Under the pieces are notes generated by a model, which was not told the DNA's origin, searched no databases, and was given only the letters and a program-made list of their open reading frames with translations. The position numbers and the translations under genes are program-made. A stretch of DNA of 64,000 nucleotides from Limnobacter thiooxidans (GTDB lineage Bacteria > Pseudomonadota > Gammaproteobacteria > Burkholderiales > Burkholderiaceae_B), in assembly GCF_036323495.1 (NCBI RefSeq), contig NZ_AP028947.1, positions 3,472,001 to 3,536,000 on the forward strand. The letters run 5' to 3'. This document shows, piece by piece, positions 43,087 to 55,426 of the stretch; position 1 is the stretch's first letter, and the number at the start of each line of letters is the position of its first letter.

Positions 43087-43506
43087 TTAGCGTACTTTTC
43101 TCAAGCGCTTGATGGCCTGCAACTGTGCAATCGCGGAAGCCAATTCAGCCTGTGCTTGAGCATAGTCAATGTCCGCACTGCGATTGGCCAGTGCTTCTTC
43201 AGCCAAACGCTTGGCTTCAGTTGCCTTGGCTTCATCCAGGTCGGTACCGCGAAGCGCTGTGTCTGCCAGAACGGTCACTGAGTTGGGTTGAACTTCCAAC
43301 ACACCGCCATTCACAAACACCACCACTTCTTCGGCCTGACCTGCAATCTTGATGCGAACTGTACCGGGCTTGATGCGTGTAATCAGCGGGGTGTGGCGTG
43401 GGAAAATACCCAGCTCACCCTGCTCTCCGGGCAAAGCAACAAATTCTGCTTCGCCTTCGAAGATTGATTCTTCCGCACTCACCACATCCACGTGGATTGT
43501 CGACAT
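43087..43506 (-). CDS. atpC: ATP synthase F1 epsilon subunit
   Basis: The 139-residue epsilon subunit, same length as in E. coli. The N-terminal beta sandwich reads '[19 protein letters not shown]' and '[19 protein letters not shown]'. The C-terminal two helices ('[19 protein letters not shown]') can extend to inhibit ATP hydrolysis. AAGGA lies 7 nt before the ATG at 43506; a second in-frame ATG six bases upstream is too close to it. Last gene of the operon, before the terminator. Confidence 0.96.
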   Translation of the reverse strand: MSTIHVDVVSAEESIFEGEAEFVALPGEQGELGIFPRHTPLITRIKPGTVRIKIAGQAEEVVVFVNGGVLEVQPNSVTVLADTALRGTDLDEAKATEAKRLAEEALANRSADIDYAQAQAELASAIAQLQAIKRLRKVR

Positions 43507-43575
43507 ACTCATTTCCTTTGTGATGGGCACCGGTCTTGGCTTTCACCTTGACCGGCACACGACACACCAGTCGGA

Positions 43576-44982
<1,407 letters not shown>

Positions 44983-45005
44983 TCAAAATCGTCCCGAACT
45001 TCCGC

Positions 45006-45875
45006 TTACACAGCCGCCGCGCCGCCGACGATCTCTGCCAATTCTTTCGTAATGGCAGCCTGACGGGCTTTGTTGTAGGTAAGTTGCAGTTCACTGATCA
45101 CATTCTTGGCGTTGTCTGACGCTGCCTTCATCGCAACCATACGTGCTGATTGTTCTGAAGCCATGTTTTCTGCCACAGCCTGGTACACCAATGCTTCGAT
45201 GTAACGCAGCAGCAAATCGTCAATGACGGCCTTCGCATCCGGCTCATAGATGTAGTCCCACGATGTGGAGCCTTCATCGGCTTGCAGCCTTTCACCGCCC
45301 AAGGGCAGCAATTGCTCGAACACTGCTTCCTGCTTCATGGTGTTGACAAAGCGGGTGTATGCCAGATAAACCGCATCCACTTCGCCTGCAACATAGGCAT
45401 CAAGTTGTACCTTGATTGCACCGATCAATGCTTCCAGGTGGGGCTTGTCACCAAGTCCGGTAACCTTGGAAGTCACTTCAACACCAATCCGGTTAAAAAA
45501 GCCAGCGCCCTTTGTACCGATTGCGGTTGCCCGTACTTTTGCACCCTTGGCGCCAAACTCCTGAAACTTGCTGGTCACCAGTCGAAGGATGTTGGTGTTC
45601 AAGCCACCGCACAAGCCTTTGTCTGTTGTTACAACAATCGCAGCAACGTTCTTGATTTCGTTGCGCTCCACCATGTATTCATGGCGGTAATCAGGGTTTG
45701 CCTTGGCCAGGTTGGCGCAAATGTTACGAACCTTGTCCGCATAGGGACGAGCCGAACGCATACGGTCCTGGGCTTTGCGCATTTTGGACGCAGCCACCAT
45801 TTCCATCGCCTTCGTGATCTTTCGCGTGTTTTGCACGCTCTTGATCTTGGTCCGGATTTCCTTCATTCCTGACAT
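45006..45875 (-). CDS. atpG: ATP synthase F1 gamma subunit
   Basis: The central-stalk subunit, 289 residues. The N-terminal helix '[20 protein letters not shown]' and the C-terminal helix '[20 protein letters not shown]' are the two long helices that rotate inside the alpha3beta3 ring; '[14 protein letters not shown]' is also conserved. It may start at the second Met (MKEIR), 9 bp downstream. Confidence 0.97.
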   Translation of the reverse strand: MSGMKEIRTKIKSVQNTRKITKAMEMVAASKMRKAQDRMRSARPYADKVRNICANLAKANPDYRHEYMVERNEIKNVAAIVVTTDKGLCGGLNTNILRLVTSKFQEFGAKGAKVRATAIGTKGAGFFNRIGVEVTSKVTGLGDKPHLEALIGAIKVQLDAYVAGEVDAVYLAYTRFVNTMKQEAVFEQLLPLGGERLQADEGSTSWDYIYEPDAKAVIDDLLLRYIEALVYQAVAENMASEQSARMVAMKAASDNAKNVISELQLTYNKARQAAITKELAEIVGGAAAV

Positions 45876-45948
45876 CGTATTTCCTCCAATGACCGGGAAG
45901 GTACAAGACCTTCCGGGTTATGCGGTGGGTACAATCAGATCGCTCTGA

Positions 45949-47490
45949 TTAATACGCGCCAGTTTTCTTGAATGATTTCACGGCCTCGTGCAGCTTTGGC
46001 TCGTCGTCTTTCGACAACTCGTAAGTCTGCTCGATACGATCGATCAGGTCCTTGTGGCTTGTCTGCATGAACTGGCGCAGAGAAACCTCGAAAGGAAGAA
46101 CGTTCGCAACCTCGACATCATCCAAATAACCATTGTTGATTGCGAACAGAGCCAGTGCCATTTCCCATGTTTTCAATGGGGCATACTGGGGCTGTTTCAG
46201 CAATTCAACCACACGGCGGCCACGTTCCAGCTGGCGGCGGGTTGCTTCGTCCAAGTCGGAAGCAAACTGCGCAAACGCAGCCAATTCACGGTACTGGGCC
46301 AAGTCGGTACGGATACCGCCTGACAGCTTTTTGACCACCTTGGTCTGCGCTGCACCACCCACGCGAGACACGGAAATACCCGCGTTGATCGCTGGACGGA
46401 TACCGGCGTTGAACAAGTCGGTTTCCAAAAAGATCTGGCCGTCAGTAATCGAAATTACGTTGGTTGGAACGAAGGCAGTAACGTCACCAGCCTGGGTTTC
46501 AATAATTGGCAGGGCGGTCAATGAACCGGTCTTGCCCTTTACTTCACCCTTGGTGAATTTTTCAACGTATTCAGCGTTCACGCGTGATGCGCGCTCGAGC
46601 AAACGGCTGTGCAGGTAGAACACGTCTCCTGGGTAAGCTTCGCGACCTGGTGGGCGACGCAGCAACAGGGAAATCTGACGGTAAGCCACGGCTTGCTTGG
46701 ACAGGTCATCGTACACAATCAGGGCATCTTCACCGCGATCGCGGAAGTATTCGCCCATGGTGCAGCCAGAGTAAGGAGCCAGATATTGCATGGCTGCTGA
46801 CTCGGAAGCTGAGGCCACCACAACAATGGTGTACTCCAGTGCGCCAAACTCTTCGAGTTTGCGAATCACGTTCACGATGGAGGAGGCTTTCTGACCCACT
46901 GCCACGTACACGCAAGTTACGCCTGTGCCTTTCTGGTTGATGATCGCGTCGATCGCCACGGCTGTTTTACCAGTCTGACGGTCACCAATGATCAATTCGC
47001 GCTGACCACGGCCAACAGGAACCATGGCATCAATCGCTTTCACGCCGGTTTGCAGTGGCTGGTCTACTGATTTACGCTCAATAACGCCAGGGGCCACTTT
47101 TTCGATCACATCTGTCATCTTGGCGTTGACTGGGCCCTTGCCGTCAATAGGCACACCCAATGCATTCACCACACGACCACGCAACTCGGGACCTACGGGT
47201 ACTTCCAGAATGCGGCCGGTACACTTGACCATGTCGCCTTCAGAAATGTGCTCGTAAGAACCCAAAATAACGACACCCACGGAATCACGTTCCAGGTTGA
47301 GCGCCAAACCAAAGGTGTTGCCAGGAAATTCCAGCATTTCACCCTGCATTACATCTGACAAACCATGAACGCGGCAAATACCGTCGCTCACGGACACTAC
47401 AGTACCTTGTGTCCGGATGTCGGCCGATGATCCGAGGCCTTCGATCCGGCTCTTGATCAGTTCACTGATCTCAGAGGGATTAATCTGCAT
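45949..47490 (-). CDS. atpA: ATP synthase F1 alpha subunit
   Basis: The regulatory alpha subunit, 513 residues as in E. coli. Walker A is '[15 protein letters not shown]'. The signature '[17 protein letters not shown]' near residue 365 includes the arginine finger. The N-terminus '[17 protein letters not shown]' contacts delta. Placed between atpH and atpG as in all F-type operons. Confidence 0.98.
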   Translation of the reverse strand: MQINPSEISELIKSRIEGLGSSADIRTQGTVVSVSDGICRVHGLSDVMQGEMLEFPGNTFGLALNLERDSVGVVILGSYEHISEGDMVKCTGRILEVPVGPELRGRVVNALGVPIDGKGPVNAKMTDVIEKVAPGVIERKSVDQPLQTGVKAIDAMVPVGRGQRELIIGDRQTGKTAVAIDAIINQKGTGVTCVYVAVGQKASSIVNVIRKLEEFGALEYTIVVVASASESAAMQYLAPYSGCTMGEYFRDRGEDALIVYDDLSKQAVAYRQISLLLRRPPGREAYPGDVFYLHSRLLERASRVNAEYVEKFTKGEVKGKTGSLTALPIIETQAGDVTAFVPTNVISITDGQIFLETDLFNAGIRPAINAGISVSRVGGAAQTKVVKKLSGGIRTDLAQYRELAAFAQFASDLDEATRRQLERGRRVVELLKQPQYAPLKTWEMALALFAINNGYLDDVEVANVLPFEVSLRQFMQTSHKDLIDRIEQTYELSKDDEPKLHEAVKSFKKTGAY

Positions 47491-47522
47491 ATTGATTGCT
47501 CCAATTACGTTTGAGGGCCAAG

Positions 47523-48056
47523 TTAGGCTGTTAAAGCCGCCTTCATCGCGTTGAGTTTGCCGCGCACCGAACTATCCAAAATCTGGTCACCCACAGTGAC
47601 GCAAACGCCACCAATCAGTGATTCATCCACCTGAACTGTGACGTTCAGTTTGGAGCCAAATTTCTTTTCCAATGCGCCACGTACGTTTTGAACTTCAGCA
47701 TCAGTCATTGGGAAAGCAGAAGCGATTACCGCATCTGCCGAACCTTCGTGACTGTTCTTCAATTCTTCGAACTGTCGAGCGATTTCTGGCAAGGCCAGCA
47801 AACGGCCATTTTCCACAAGCGCAGCCAAAAAGTTAGTTGCTTGCGCTTCCGCCGGTGTCTTGGTCAGTTCAACAAACACTTTCAACACTTGCTCGTCAGT
47901 CAACTTTGGGTTGCTGACCAGCAATTTGATGTCGTCGTTGCTTGCGACTGCCGACCACGACTCTAGCCAATCACTCCACTGGTTCAGGTTTGAAGTTTTT
48001 GCAACTTGAAACGCTGCCTCAGCGTAAGGACGGGCGATGGTGGATAGTTCGACCAT
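47523..48056 (-). CDS. atpH: ATP synthase F1 delta subunit
   Basis: The peripheral-stalk delta subunit, 177 residues. '[19 protein letters not shown]' starts the helical N-terminal domain, and the C-terminal segment '[19 protein letters not shown]' is the family signature. It links F1 to the b-subunit dimer. Confidence 0.96.
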   Translation of the reverse strand: MVELSTIARPYAEAAFQVAKTSNLNQWSDWLESWSAVASNDDIKLLVSNPKLTDEQVLKVFVELTKTPAEAQATNFLAALVENGRLLALPEIARQFEELKNSHEGSADAVIASAFPMTDAEVQNVRGALEKKFGSKLNVTVQVDESLIGGVCVTVGDQILDSSVRGKLNAMKAALTA

Positions 48057-48080
48057 GTTGTGTTTCCTTAAGCGTTGGGC

Positions 48081-48551
48081 TTACAGCTCGGCTTTCAGTT
48101 GATTCAGCAAATCCGCGTGGGCCTGGGCGTTTACTTCCTTCTTCAGGATTTGTTCTGCGCCTTTCACCACGAGTGTTGCCAACTGATCGCGCAACTGGTC
48201 ACGGGCACGTTGTGCTTCGTTTACAGCTTCCGCTTCAGCCTGCGCAAGAATTCGCTTGCGCTCAACTTCGGCTTGTTGTTTTGCCTCTTCGATAATCTGC
48301 TGGGCACGCTTTTCTGCTTCAGCCAGGCGTTGCTGGTTTTCGGAGCGGCTTACAGCCAGTTCCTGTTCAGCTTTACGACCGGCATCTGCCAAAGCCTGCT
48401 TACCACGTTCTGCAGCGGCCAGGCCGTCTGCGATTTTTTTTGCACGCTCATCAATGCTCTTGATCAAGGGTGGCCACACGAATTTCATCGTGAAGACAGC
48501 CAAGATGAAGAAAACGACGAGCTGAGCAAACAGCGTTGCGTTTAAGTTCAC
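48081..48551 (-). CDS. atpF: ATP synthase Fo b subunit
   Basis: The 156-residue b subunit: one N-terminal membrane helix ('[20 protein letters not shown]') and a long charged coiled coil ending near the C-terminus. Length equals the E. coli protein. It forms the stator dimer. Confidence 0.97.
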   Translation of the reverse strand: MNLNATLFAQLVVFFILAVFTMKFVWPPLIKSIDERAKKIADGLAAAERGKQALADAGRKAEQELAVSRSENQQRLAEAEKRAQQIIEEAKQQAEVERKRILAQAEAEAVNEAQRARDQLRDQLATLVVKGAEQILKKEVNAQAHADLLNQLKAEL

Positions 48552-48622
48552 GGCATGTTTCCTTCATGTCGCGACGGCCCCACCGGGGGCCGTCACGGAG
48601 TTATTCAAGGTAACTGGGCGAG

Positions 48623-48874
<252 letters not shown>

Positions 48875-48914
48875 TTAAATTTAAAAAAATGAAAACCAAA
48901 AAACTTAAAAAATC

Positions 48915-49775
48915 TTAGTGCGCTTGATGTGCCTGGCCGATGTAAATCAACGTCAGCATCATGAAGATAAAGCCTTGCAACACCACAATCAGAATGTGGA
49001 AGATGGCCCAAATTGTGCCTGCCAGCACGTGTCCAAGGAATGCAAAGGCTCCACCCAAGGACAGGGCAGCAGCACCACCCAGCAAGGCGATCAACATGAA
49101 CACCAGTTCACCTGCGTACATGTTGCCGAACAGTCGCATGCCCAAAGACACTGTCTTGGCTGCAAACTCTACAAGGTTAAGCGCAAAGTTGGGGATCCAC
49201 AGAAGTGGATTGGAGCCAAATGGTGCACAGAACAGTTCATGAACAAAACCGCCAGCGCCCTTGATCTTGACCGAGTAGTACAGCATCAGGCACAACACAC
49301 CCAAAGACATGCCCAGTGAACCGTTCAGATCAGCTGTAGCCACCACGCGCATGTAGGGGTCGCCTGGATCGGCAGCGAAGCCAAGGCTATACAGCAGTTG
49401 GCCCCAGGCCATTGGAATCAGATCAACGGGCACCAAGTCAAAGGCGTTCATGACAATAATCCAGAGGAACACGGTCAGAGCCAGTGGCGCGATGAAGCTG
49501 CGGTCGCCATGAACGATAGATTTGGATTGGTTTTCAACCATCTCCACCATCATTTCGACAAAGCCCTGAAAACGGCCTGGTACACCAGACGTGGCTTTGG
49601 ACGCTGCTTTACGCAACATGAGGATTACGATCAAACCAGACAAGATGGAGAAGAACATCGTGTCCAGGTTGATCACCGAGAAATCGACGATAAATTTTTG
49701 CTTATCGGTTGCGAAATGCTGCAAGTGATGGACGATGTACTCTGAGGCAGTTAGCCCATTCGGTGAAGATGACAT
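48915..49775 (-). CDS. atpB: ATP synthase Fo a subunit
   Basis: The membrane a subunit, about 286 residues, with five to six helices. The essential Arg lies in '[16 protein letters not shown]', and '[19 protein letters not shown]' is the last helix. ATG 49775 is used; the frame runs on to 49847 into atpI. It forms the half-channels beside the c ring. Confidence 0.96.
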   Translation of the reverse strand: MSSSPNGLTASEYIVHHLQHFATDKQKFIVDFSVINLDTMFFSILSGLIVILMLRKAASKATSGVPGRFQGFVEMMVEMVENQSKSIVHGDRSFIAPLALTVFLWIIVMNAFDLVPVDLIPMAWGQLLYSLGFAADPGDPYMRVVATADLNGSLGMSLGVLCLMLYYSVKIKGAGGFVHELFCAPFGSNPLLWIPNFALNLVEFAAKTVSLGMRLFGNMYAGELVFMLIALLGGAAALSLGGAFAFLGHVLAGTIWAIFHILIVVLQGFIFMMLTLIYIGQAHQAH

Positions 49776-49777
49776 AC

Positions 49778-50134
49778 TTATCTCAAGAAAAATGCTAAAA
49801 AATAGCTTTTGAGGGTGACCGTCGCCGTGAGGATCAGGGACCACCAAACAATGTTCGGGTCAACCTGACTCGCTGCATACATGATTGCGACTGTTGCGCC
49901 TACCTTCAAGAATTCTCCGGCCAAAAACACATACGTGCCACCCGCAGGGGTTTTACTGCCCATGGCCAGTCGTGCGGCGAACAGTGTGCTCGGCAACGCT
50001 ACAGCCACGAAACCCCATGCAGCAGACTGCGCGTGGTTTGTAGACACCAACAACATGAGGAGGCACACTGCCGTCCCGACGACCCATTGGAGTCCAACTA
50101 TTTTCCACATATTTGCTGCGCTGCCACATTTCAC
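49778..50134 (-). CDS. atpI: ATP synthase protein I
   Basis: A 118-residue small membrane protein with four hydrophobic stretches ('[19 protein letters not shown]', '[18 protein letters not shown]'). The latter, with the pattern of the AtpI/AtpR family, identifies it. AtpI assists c-ring assembly or Mg2+ uptake. The start could be GTG 50134 or ATG 50110. Two bp separate it from atpB, and it is the first gene of the operon. Confidence 0.9.
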   Translation of the reverse strand: MKCGSAANMWKIVGLQWVVGTAVCLLMLLVSTNHAQSAAWGFVAVALPSTLFAARLAMGSKTPAGGTYVFLAGEFLKVGATVAIMYAASQVDPNIVWWSLILTATVTLKSYFLAFFLR

Positions 50135-50189
50135 CTTGATCGGGTACGTGTATTCCCGTACGGCGGACGTGTTTTTGACAAACCGGCAG

Positions 50190-50219
50190 ATTATAGGGGT
50201 TTGTACGCCCCCTAGTCAA
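50190..50219 (-). promoter_or_regulatory. Sigma-70 promoter of the ATP synthase operon
   Basis: On the minus strand TTGACT (50214-50219) and TATAAT (50190-50195) are separated by 18 bp. Transcription would start near 50183, about 50 nt before atpI. Confidence 0.8.
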
Positions 50220-50259
50220 ACGAAAATGGCTTATTTTTCACACCGCTTTGGTGCAAATC

Positions 50260-51141
50260 TCAAAGCTCTTCTTTGGGAAAGCCGATGCGCTGAAGCACGC
50301 CGTCGAGTTCATCCAGATTGTTAAATTTGATAGTAACACTGCCCTTGCCATTTGAATTGGCTTTTAATTGAACAGCGCTCGCCAGCCAGTCTGCCAAACC
50401 CTCTTCCAAACGGCGTACATCCGCCGTTTGTTTCGGTTTGGAGGCCACGCGGTCACCGTTACTGGCCCAGTCGTTAACCAGTTTTTCTGTTTCACGCACA
50501 GACAGTCGTTTGTTGACCACTTCGTTGGCACACGCAATTTGCTCAGCGGCGGTCAAGGCCAACAAGGCGCGGGCGTGCCCCATTTCGATATCACCTGCAA
50601 GCAGCATGGTTTGAACCGGCTCAGCCAAATTCAATAGACGCAACATATTGCTTGTTGCACTGCGAGATCGACCGATTGCACGGGCGGCATCTTCATGGGT
50701 GAGATCAAATTCATGAATCAGACGTTGCACCCCCAGTGCTTCTTCCAGCGGATTGAGGTCTTCTCGCTGAATGTTTTCGATCAAAGCCATGGCCAGTGCC
50801 GATTCATCAGGCACGGCACGAACCAGGACCGGCACTTCCTGAAGACCTGCCAATTTTGAGGCGCGGAAACGGCGTTCACCAGCAATAATTTCGTATTTGC
50901 CCGAACCAATGGGGCGCACGAGGATTGGCTGCATGATGCCTTGGCTTTTGATCGACTCAGCCAATTCCATGAGTGAGCTTTCGTCCATCCTTGAGCGTGG
51001 CTGATATTTGCCGGCTTGCAGCTTGCCCAAGGACAGGGTCATGACCTGCTCGCCCATGTCTTTGGTGCTGTCATCACCCGAGGGGCCTAACAATGCTTCC
51101 AGGCCCCTTCCAAGGCCCTTGGTGCGTTTGATTGCGTTCAT
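50260..51141 (-). CDS. parB: Chromosome-partitioning protein ParB
   Basis: A centromere-binding CTPase of 293 residues. The N-terminus 'KGLGRGLEALLG' binds and stimulates ParA. The CTP-binding motif is 'EIIAGERRFRA', with 'ENIQREDLNPLEEA' before it. The helix-turn-helix 'THEDAARAIGRSRSATSNML' reads parS. The C-terminus dimerises. Follows parA after 19 bp. Confidence 0.97.
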   Translation of the reverse strand: MNAIKRTKGLGRGLEALLGPSGDDSTKDMGEQVMTLSLGKLQAGKYQPRSRMDESSLMELAESIKSQGIMQPILVRPIGSGKYEIIAGERRFRASKLAGLQEVPVLVRAVPDESALAMALIENIQREDLNPLEEALGVQRLIHEFDLTHEDAARAIGRSRSATSNMLRLLNLAEPVQTMLLAGDIEMGHARALLALTAAEQIACANEVVNKRLSVRETEKLVNDWASNGDRVASKPKQTADVRRLEEGLADWLASAVQLKANSNGKGSVTIKFNNLDELDGVLQRIGFPKEEL

Positions 51142-51160
51142 ATGTTCTTTTGAAAATTAT

Positions 51161-51937
51161 TTATGCAACAACAGGCAAGCCCAATCGCTCAACCATTTCG
51201 TTGGCAAAATCGAGATAGGCCTTTGCGCCTTTGCTGGACTTGTCGAACAAAACACCCGGCACACCGTAGCTGGGCGCTTCGGCCAGACGAACATTGCGGG
51301 GAATGATGGTTTTGAACACTTTGTCACCAAAGTGCTTTTCAAGCTGCGCAGACACTTGCTGAGCCAACGTCATGCGAGGATCGTACATGACCCTCAGCAA
51401 CCCAATGATGGTCAGGTGGGGATTCAGGTTTTTGCACACCTGCTTGATGGTGTTCACCAAATCACTCAAACCCTCCAGCGCGTAGTACTCGCACTGCATG
51501 GGAATCACCACACCGTTGGCACAGCACAAGGCGTTCAAAGTCAGCAGGGAAAGCGCAGGGGGACAATCGATCAGGATAAAGTCGTATTGGTCGTCCACCT
51601 CATTGATGGCCTCGCGCAACTTGACTTCACGGTTTTCAAACTCAACCATTTCAACTTCAGCACCGGCCAGCTCGCGGTTGGCCGCCAGCACGTCGAAATC
51701 GCCTTCTGCGCGCACCGTGGCCTCAGCGACACCTACCATGCCAACCAACACCTGATACACAGTGTGCTTGACGCTACGCTTGTCGATACCACAACCCATG
51801 GTTGCGTTGCCCTGGGGGTCAAGATCGACCAGCAAAACACGCTGCTTGGCCATGGCCAAGCCTGCGGCAAGGTTCACCGCAGTGGTGGTTTTTCCGACGC
51901 CACCCTTCTGGTTGGCAATGCAGAAAACTTTCGCCAT
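51161..51937 (-). CDS. parA: Chromosome-partitioning ATPase ParA
   Basis: A Walker-type ATPase of 258 residues without an N-terminal DNA-binding extension, as in chromosomal ParA/Soj. The deviant Walker A is 'CIANQKGGVGKTTTAVNLA', with 'LVDLDPQGNATMG' and 'FILIDCPPALSLLTLN' after it. It drives segregation of ParB-parS complexes. Lies between rsmG and parB. Confidence 0.97.
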   Translation of the reverse strand: MAKVFCIANQKGGVGKTTTAVNLAAGLAMAKQRVLLVDLDPQGNATMGCGIDKRSVKHTVYQVLVGMVGVAEATVRAEGDFDVLAANRELAGAEVEMVEFENREVKLREAINEVDDQYDFILIDCPPALSLLTLNALCCANGVVIPMQCEYYALEGLSDLVNTIKQVCKNLNPHLTIIGLLRVMYDPRMTLAQQVSAQLEKHFGDKVFKTIIPRNVRLAEAPSYGVPGVLFDKSSKGAKAYLDFANEMVERLGLPVVA

Positions 51938-51967
51938 CTTCTTGTCCTGTGATTGAATGCTTCGATT

Positions 51968-52645
51968 TTAGCGTTTAATCATGAACAAGTGCCTTGCCTC
52001 GTCCAGGAATGGTACTTGAATTGGATGAAGCGCCTCGATTCGCCATCCGGGAGGCACTTCGCTGTCGACCTCTACCCTGCCCTTCAAGGCGGCAAATTGA
52101 CCGTCGGGTGCAAGCAGATGTTCACTCAGGGCAATGAAATTGTCGATACTTGAAAACGCTCTTGAGCAGATTAGATCGTACCCTTTGGCTGGCAGATGTT
52201 CTTCCACCCGTCCGTGAACAGCCTGCGCATTGTTCAAACCCAAACTTGCAATGGCCTGCTGCATGAACGCGGCCTTCTTTTGAACTGTGTCAATCAGCGT
52301 GACATGCCAATTGGGTTGTGCAATGGCCAGCACCAGGCCGGGCAACCCAGCACCTGCACCCACATCCAGCAGGTGCGGGTTGGGTGTGGCTTGAAGTGCG
52401 AACGAGATTTCAGGCAGCACAGCCAGGGAATCAAGCAAGTGATGCGTGACCAGTTCACGGTTGCTGCGTATGGCGGTGAGGTTGTACACCCGGTTCCACT
52501 TCTGGATCAACTGCCCGTACTTGAATAGCTGCAGGTGCTGTGCTGCACTCAAGCCCAGGCGAAGCTGGGCTATTCCCTGATCAAGCAGTGTTTGTTCAGG
52601 CAACCCCAACATTTCAGATTTCGGTTTTCTTTGCACGGAACTCAA
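51968..52645 (-). CDS. rsmG: 16S rRNA (guanine527-N7)-methyltransferase
   Basis: A SAM-dependent methyltransferase, up to 225 residues, that modifies G527 of 16S rRNA. The SAM motif is '[19 protein letters not shown]', and '[15 protein letters not shown]' precedes it as in E. coli RsmG. The longest frame starts at a TTG that overlaps the mnmG stop; a later GTG or ATG ('MLGLPEQ') is possible. Part of the conserved mnmG-rsmG-parA-parB order. Confidence 0.95.
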   Translation of the reverse strand: MSSVQRKPKSEMLGLPEQTLLDQGIAQLRLGLSAAQHLQLFKYGQLIQKWNRVYNLTAIRSNRELVTHHLLDSLAVLPEISFALQATPNPHLLDVGAGAGLPGLVLAIAQPNWHVTLIDTVQKKAAFMQQAIASLGLNNAQAVHGRVEEHLPAKGYDLICSRAFSSIDNFIALSEHLLAPDGQFAALKGRVEVDSEVPPGWRIEALHPIQVPFLDEARHLFMIKR

Positions 52646-54585
52646 GCCACTTGCTCCGATTTATCCGTATCACTTGAGCTGGCTCTGTTCAGCAGATCCC
52701 GCTTTTTCAAATGAACCAACAGCAGAGAAATGGCCGCTGGGGTGACGCCTTGAATACGCCCGGCTTGTCCGATTGTTTCCGGTTTGTGCATGTTCAGCTT
52801 CTGTTGAACTTCCTTGCTCAAGCCATTGACGCCAGAATAATCAAAATCAGCCGGCATGCGAATAGACTCATTGCCCACGTCCCTTTCCACTTCGGCCTGC
52901 TGGCGCAGGACATACCCCGCGTACTTGACCTCAATTTCCAGTTGGGAAATAAGGTCGCTGTGCTGCAAGGGTTCTGTCAACGCCAAATCGCCGCTTTCTT
53001 TGCTCAAAGTGCAAAGATCCATGTAGCTGACATCCGGACGCTTGAGCAAGTCATACAGGTTGTACTCTCGATCAATGCCTTTGTGCAGAACCCGTTCGGC
53101 TTCGGCCTGAGCCACAATTTTTGGATTGATCCACGTGGAACGCAATCGCTGTTTTTCCTGTTCAACGGCTTCGCGCTTTTCCGAGAATGCTTTCCATCGA
53201 ATATCATCCACCAAACCCAGCTTGCGACCTATTGGGGTCAAGCGTTGATCTGCATTGTCTTCTCGCAGGCTTAAGCGGTACTCAGCACGACTGGTGAACA
53301 TGCGGTAAGGCTCAGCCACACCCTTGCTGGTCAAGTCGTCTACAAGCACGCCTAGATAGGCTTCGTCGCGACGCGGGGTCCACTGGTCTTTTCCTTGTGC
53401 CATCAAGGCAGCATTCAAGCCGGCCAATAAACCTTGTGCAGCGGCTTCTTCGTAACCGGTGGTGCCATTGATCTGCCCCGCGAAAAAAAGCCCTTCAATC
53501 GACTTCGTCTCCAGCGTGGTTTTCAGTGCGCGCGGATCGAAGTAATCGTATTCAATCGCGTAGCCAGGCCGCATGATGTAGGCGTTTTCCAGGCCTTTGA
53601 TGGAGTGAAGCAAATTCAGCTGCACATCAAAAGGCAAGGACGTCGATACCCCGTTTGGATAATACTCGTTGGTGGTCAGGCCCTCGGGCTCCAGGAAAAT
53701 TTGATGTGAAGCCTTGTCTGCAAAACGGTGAATCTTGTCTTCGATTGATGGGCAGTACCTGGGACCGACTCCTTCAATGACACCGGTGTACATTGGGCTG
53801 CGGTCCAGACCACCGCGAATGATGTCGTGGGTGTGCTCGTTGGTGTGCGTAATCCAGCACGGCAGTTGGCGTGGGTGCATGGCTGCATTGCCCAAATAGG
53901 AAAATACAGGCACTGGGTCAAGATCACCCGGTTGTTCCTGCATCACCGAGAAATCAATACTGCGGCCATCAATACGCGGCGGAGTACCCGTTTTCAAACG
54001 CCCCTGCGGAAGTTTCATTTCCTGAAGGCGCTGGCCGAGGCCAATGGAAGGTGGGTCCCCTGCCCGTCCCGCCGAATAATTTTGCAAGCCAACATGGATC
54101 TTGCCATTCAGAAATGTACCCGCTGTCAACACCACTGACTTTGCCTTGAACTTCAAACCGACTTGCGTGACAGCACCGCACACTCGGTCACCGTCCAACA
54201 ACAAGTCTTCAACCGACTGCTGGAACAGGCTCAGGTTAGGTTGATTTTCGAGACGTGTCCGTATGGCTTGGCGGTATAGCACCCGGTCCGCTTGGGCACG
54301 GGTAGCACGAACAGCGGGGCCCTTCGAACCATTCAAAATTCGAAATTGAATACCCGCTTCATCCGTGGCAATGGCCATTGCACCGCCCAGCGCATCGACT
54401 TCCTTGACCAGATGGCCTTTGCCAATGCCACCAATGGAAGGGTTGCAAGACATTTGACCCAGGGTTTCGATGTTGTGGGTCAACAGCAAAGTTTTACTAC
54501 CTGCACGCGCAGCGGCAAGTGCAGCTTCGGTACCTGCGTGACCACCACCTACTACGATGACATCGAATTCTTCGGGATAAAACAT
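52642..54585 (-). CDS. mnmG: tRNA uridine-34 5-carboxymethylaminomethyl synthesis enzyme MnmG
   Basis: An FAD-dependent protein of about 647 residues that works with MnmE to modify the wobble uridine of tRNAs. The FAD motif is '[20 protein letters not shown]'. '[20 protein letters not shown]' contains a catalytic Cys, and '[19 protein letters not shown]' is the second signature. ATG 54585 has AGGAG 6 nt upstream. A 14/16 parS-like site lies inside at 53127-53142. MnmE is encoded at the right end of the window. Confidence 0.98.
   Translation of the reverse strand: MFYPEEFDVIVVGGGHAGTEAALAAARAGSKTLLLTHNIETLGQMSCNPSIGGIGKGHLVKEVDALGGAMAIATDEAGIQFRILNGSKGPAVRATRAQADRVLYRQAIRTRLENQPNLSLFQQSVEDLLLDGDRVCGAVTQVGLKFKAKSVVLTAGTFLNGKIHVGLQNYSAGRAGDPPSIGLGQRLQEMKLPQGRLKTGTPPRIDGRSIDFSVMQEQPGDLDPVPVFSYLGNAAMHPRQLPCWITHTNEHTHDIIRGGLDRSPMYTGVIEGVGPRYCPSIEDKIHRFADKASHQIFLEPEGLTTNEYYPNGVSTSLPFDVQLNLLHSIKGLENAYIMRPGYAIEYDYFDPRALKTTLETKSIEGLFFAGQINGTTGYEEAAAQGLLAGLNAALMAQGKDQWTPRRDEAYLGVLVDDLTSKGVAEPYRMFTSRAEYRLSLREDNADQRLTPIGRKLGLVDDIRWKAFSEKREAVEQEKQRLRSTWINPKIVAQAEAERVLHKGIDREYNLYDLLKRPDVSYMDLCTLSKESGDLALTEPLQHSDLISQLEIEVKYAGYVLRQQAEVERDVGNESIRMPADFDYSGVNGLSKEVQQKLNMHKPETIGQAGRIQGVTPAAISLLLVHLKKRDLLNRASSSDTDKSEQVA
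53127..53142. other. Weak parS-like site inside mnmG
   Basis: TGATCCACGTGGAACG matches the symmetric parS form TGTTCCACGTGGAACA at 14 of 16 bases. It is in coding sequence, so chance cannot be excluded. Confidence 0.35.
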
Positions 54586-54709
54586 GTGTTGCTCCTGGCA
54601 CAGTGTGCCGGCATTCATTGAACTTGGAATTCACTTTTGGCCCCTGCAGTGCAGGTTCCAATGCATTGGCGCAATTATATGCCCCTGCGGGATTTTGCCC
54701 AAGTGAACA

Positions 54710-54725
54710 TGTTTCACGTGGAACA
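54710..54725 (+). other. parS centromere site 1
   Basis: TGTTTCACGTGGAACA, one base from the universal parS TGTTTCACGTGAAACA. It is the exact reverse complement of parS site 2. ParB is encoded about 3.6 kb away. Confidence 0.92.
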
Positions 54726-54778
54726 CAAAACCGAAAACTTTACCGGCGTAGACCTTTGTGCATTTGCTTAGGCCCACA

Positions 54779-54886
54779 TGTTCTTCGTTCGTTTGCAAAG
54801 GCGCTTGTTGCTTCTTCCTTTGCTCAGGCGCATGTCCTTCTTTCGTTTGCAAAGGCGCCTGTCCTTCGTTCGTTTTCAAAGGCGCG
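54779..54886. repeat. Four 27-bp imperfect tandem repeats
   Basis: Units start at 54779, 54806, 54833 and 54860. Each begins TGT and ends in GGCGC plus one base (GGCGCA in unit 2), with a core close to TCGTTTGCAAAGGCGC; unit 2 is the most diverged. A degenerate fifth unit may follow. No spacers, so not CRISPR. Confidence 0.85.
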
Positions 54887-54938
54887 TACCCTCTTCCGCC
54901 GAAAGCCTGTATTTCCCTTTTTGAAGTTCACACTGACT

Positions 54939-54974
54939 CACAGGGTTCGGCAAAACAGACGGCCGAACCCTGTG
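54939..54974. repeat. Perfect 12-bp inverted repeat with 12-base loop
   Basis: CACAGGGTTCGG (54939-54950) and CCGAACCCTGTG (54963-54974) are exact inverted copies. No T-run follows on either side. Confidence 0.8.
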
Positions 54975-55410
54975 TCGGCTGATCGCCGAACGTGGCGTGT
55001 GAATTCAAAACGGGCAGGCTTTCTCGAATGGCGGTGCGAGGGCAATGCTGCCTTTGCAAACTCGAAGGATCGTGCCTGTGACATGCTGAAAGCGACCTGC
55101 GACCTGAGGTGTTCATTGAATCACCAGCCCTTTCTCCGGCGCAAGTTCGCAGCCTGTGAGGTGTTTGATTGCCGCATCATCTTGCCGATTCAAGACAAGG
55201 CTTCCCGGCTGATTCGCAGCGCGGGGCTATTGCGCAGGCAATCGAGGCGAAGACGCCTTTGCGTTTCGCCTGCCCCAAGCCAGAATCAAGAAAAAGGTAA
55301 ACAAGCCTTGGCCAAGGCGAGATGAGCGGTAACGAACATCACACAAAGCATGCGCTACGAAAGCCGTGATGAGCAACAACGAACGTCAAGCAAAAGGCCT
55401 ACTCAATAAA

Positions 55411-55426
55411 TGTTCCACGTGAAACA
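55411..55426 (-). other. parS centromere site 2
   Basis: TGTTCCACGTGAAACA, one base from consensus and the reverse complement of site 1, 686 bp from the end of that site. It lies just past the stop of the TauE/SafE gene. Confidence 0.92.

Noticed and set aside
43486..43497. ATCCACGTGGAT palindrome in atpC as a parS site
   Set aside because: Only 10 of the 12 central parS bases match and the outer bases do not; likely chance in coding DNA.
54631..54879. 82-residue minus-strand frame reading the same repeats
   Set aside because: Same repeats read backwards; would extend over parS and the mnmG ribosome site region. No sign of coding constraint.
54779..54886. CRISPR array
   Set aside because: Units are directly tandem, without spacers, and no cas genes are present.
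54603..55325. 240-residue plus-strand open frame in the parS region, with 9-residue repeats
   Set aside because: No ribosome site, overlaps the mnmG start, odd Arg/Cys-rich composition and no family features; the frame is explained by the 27-bp repeats and lack of stops in GC-rich DNA.
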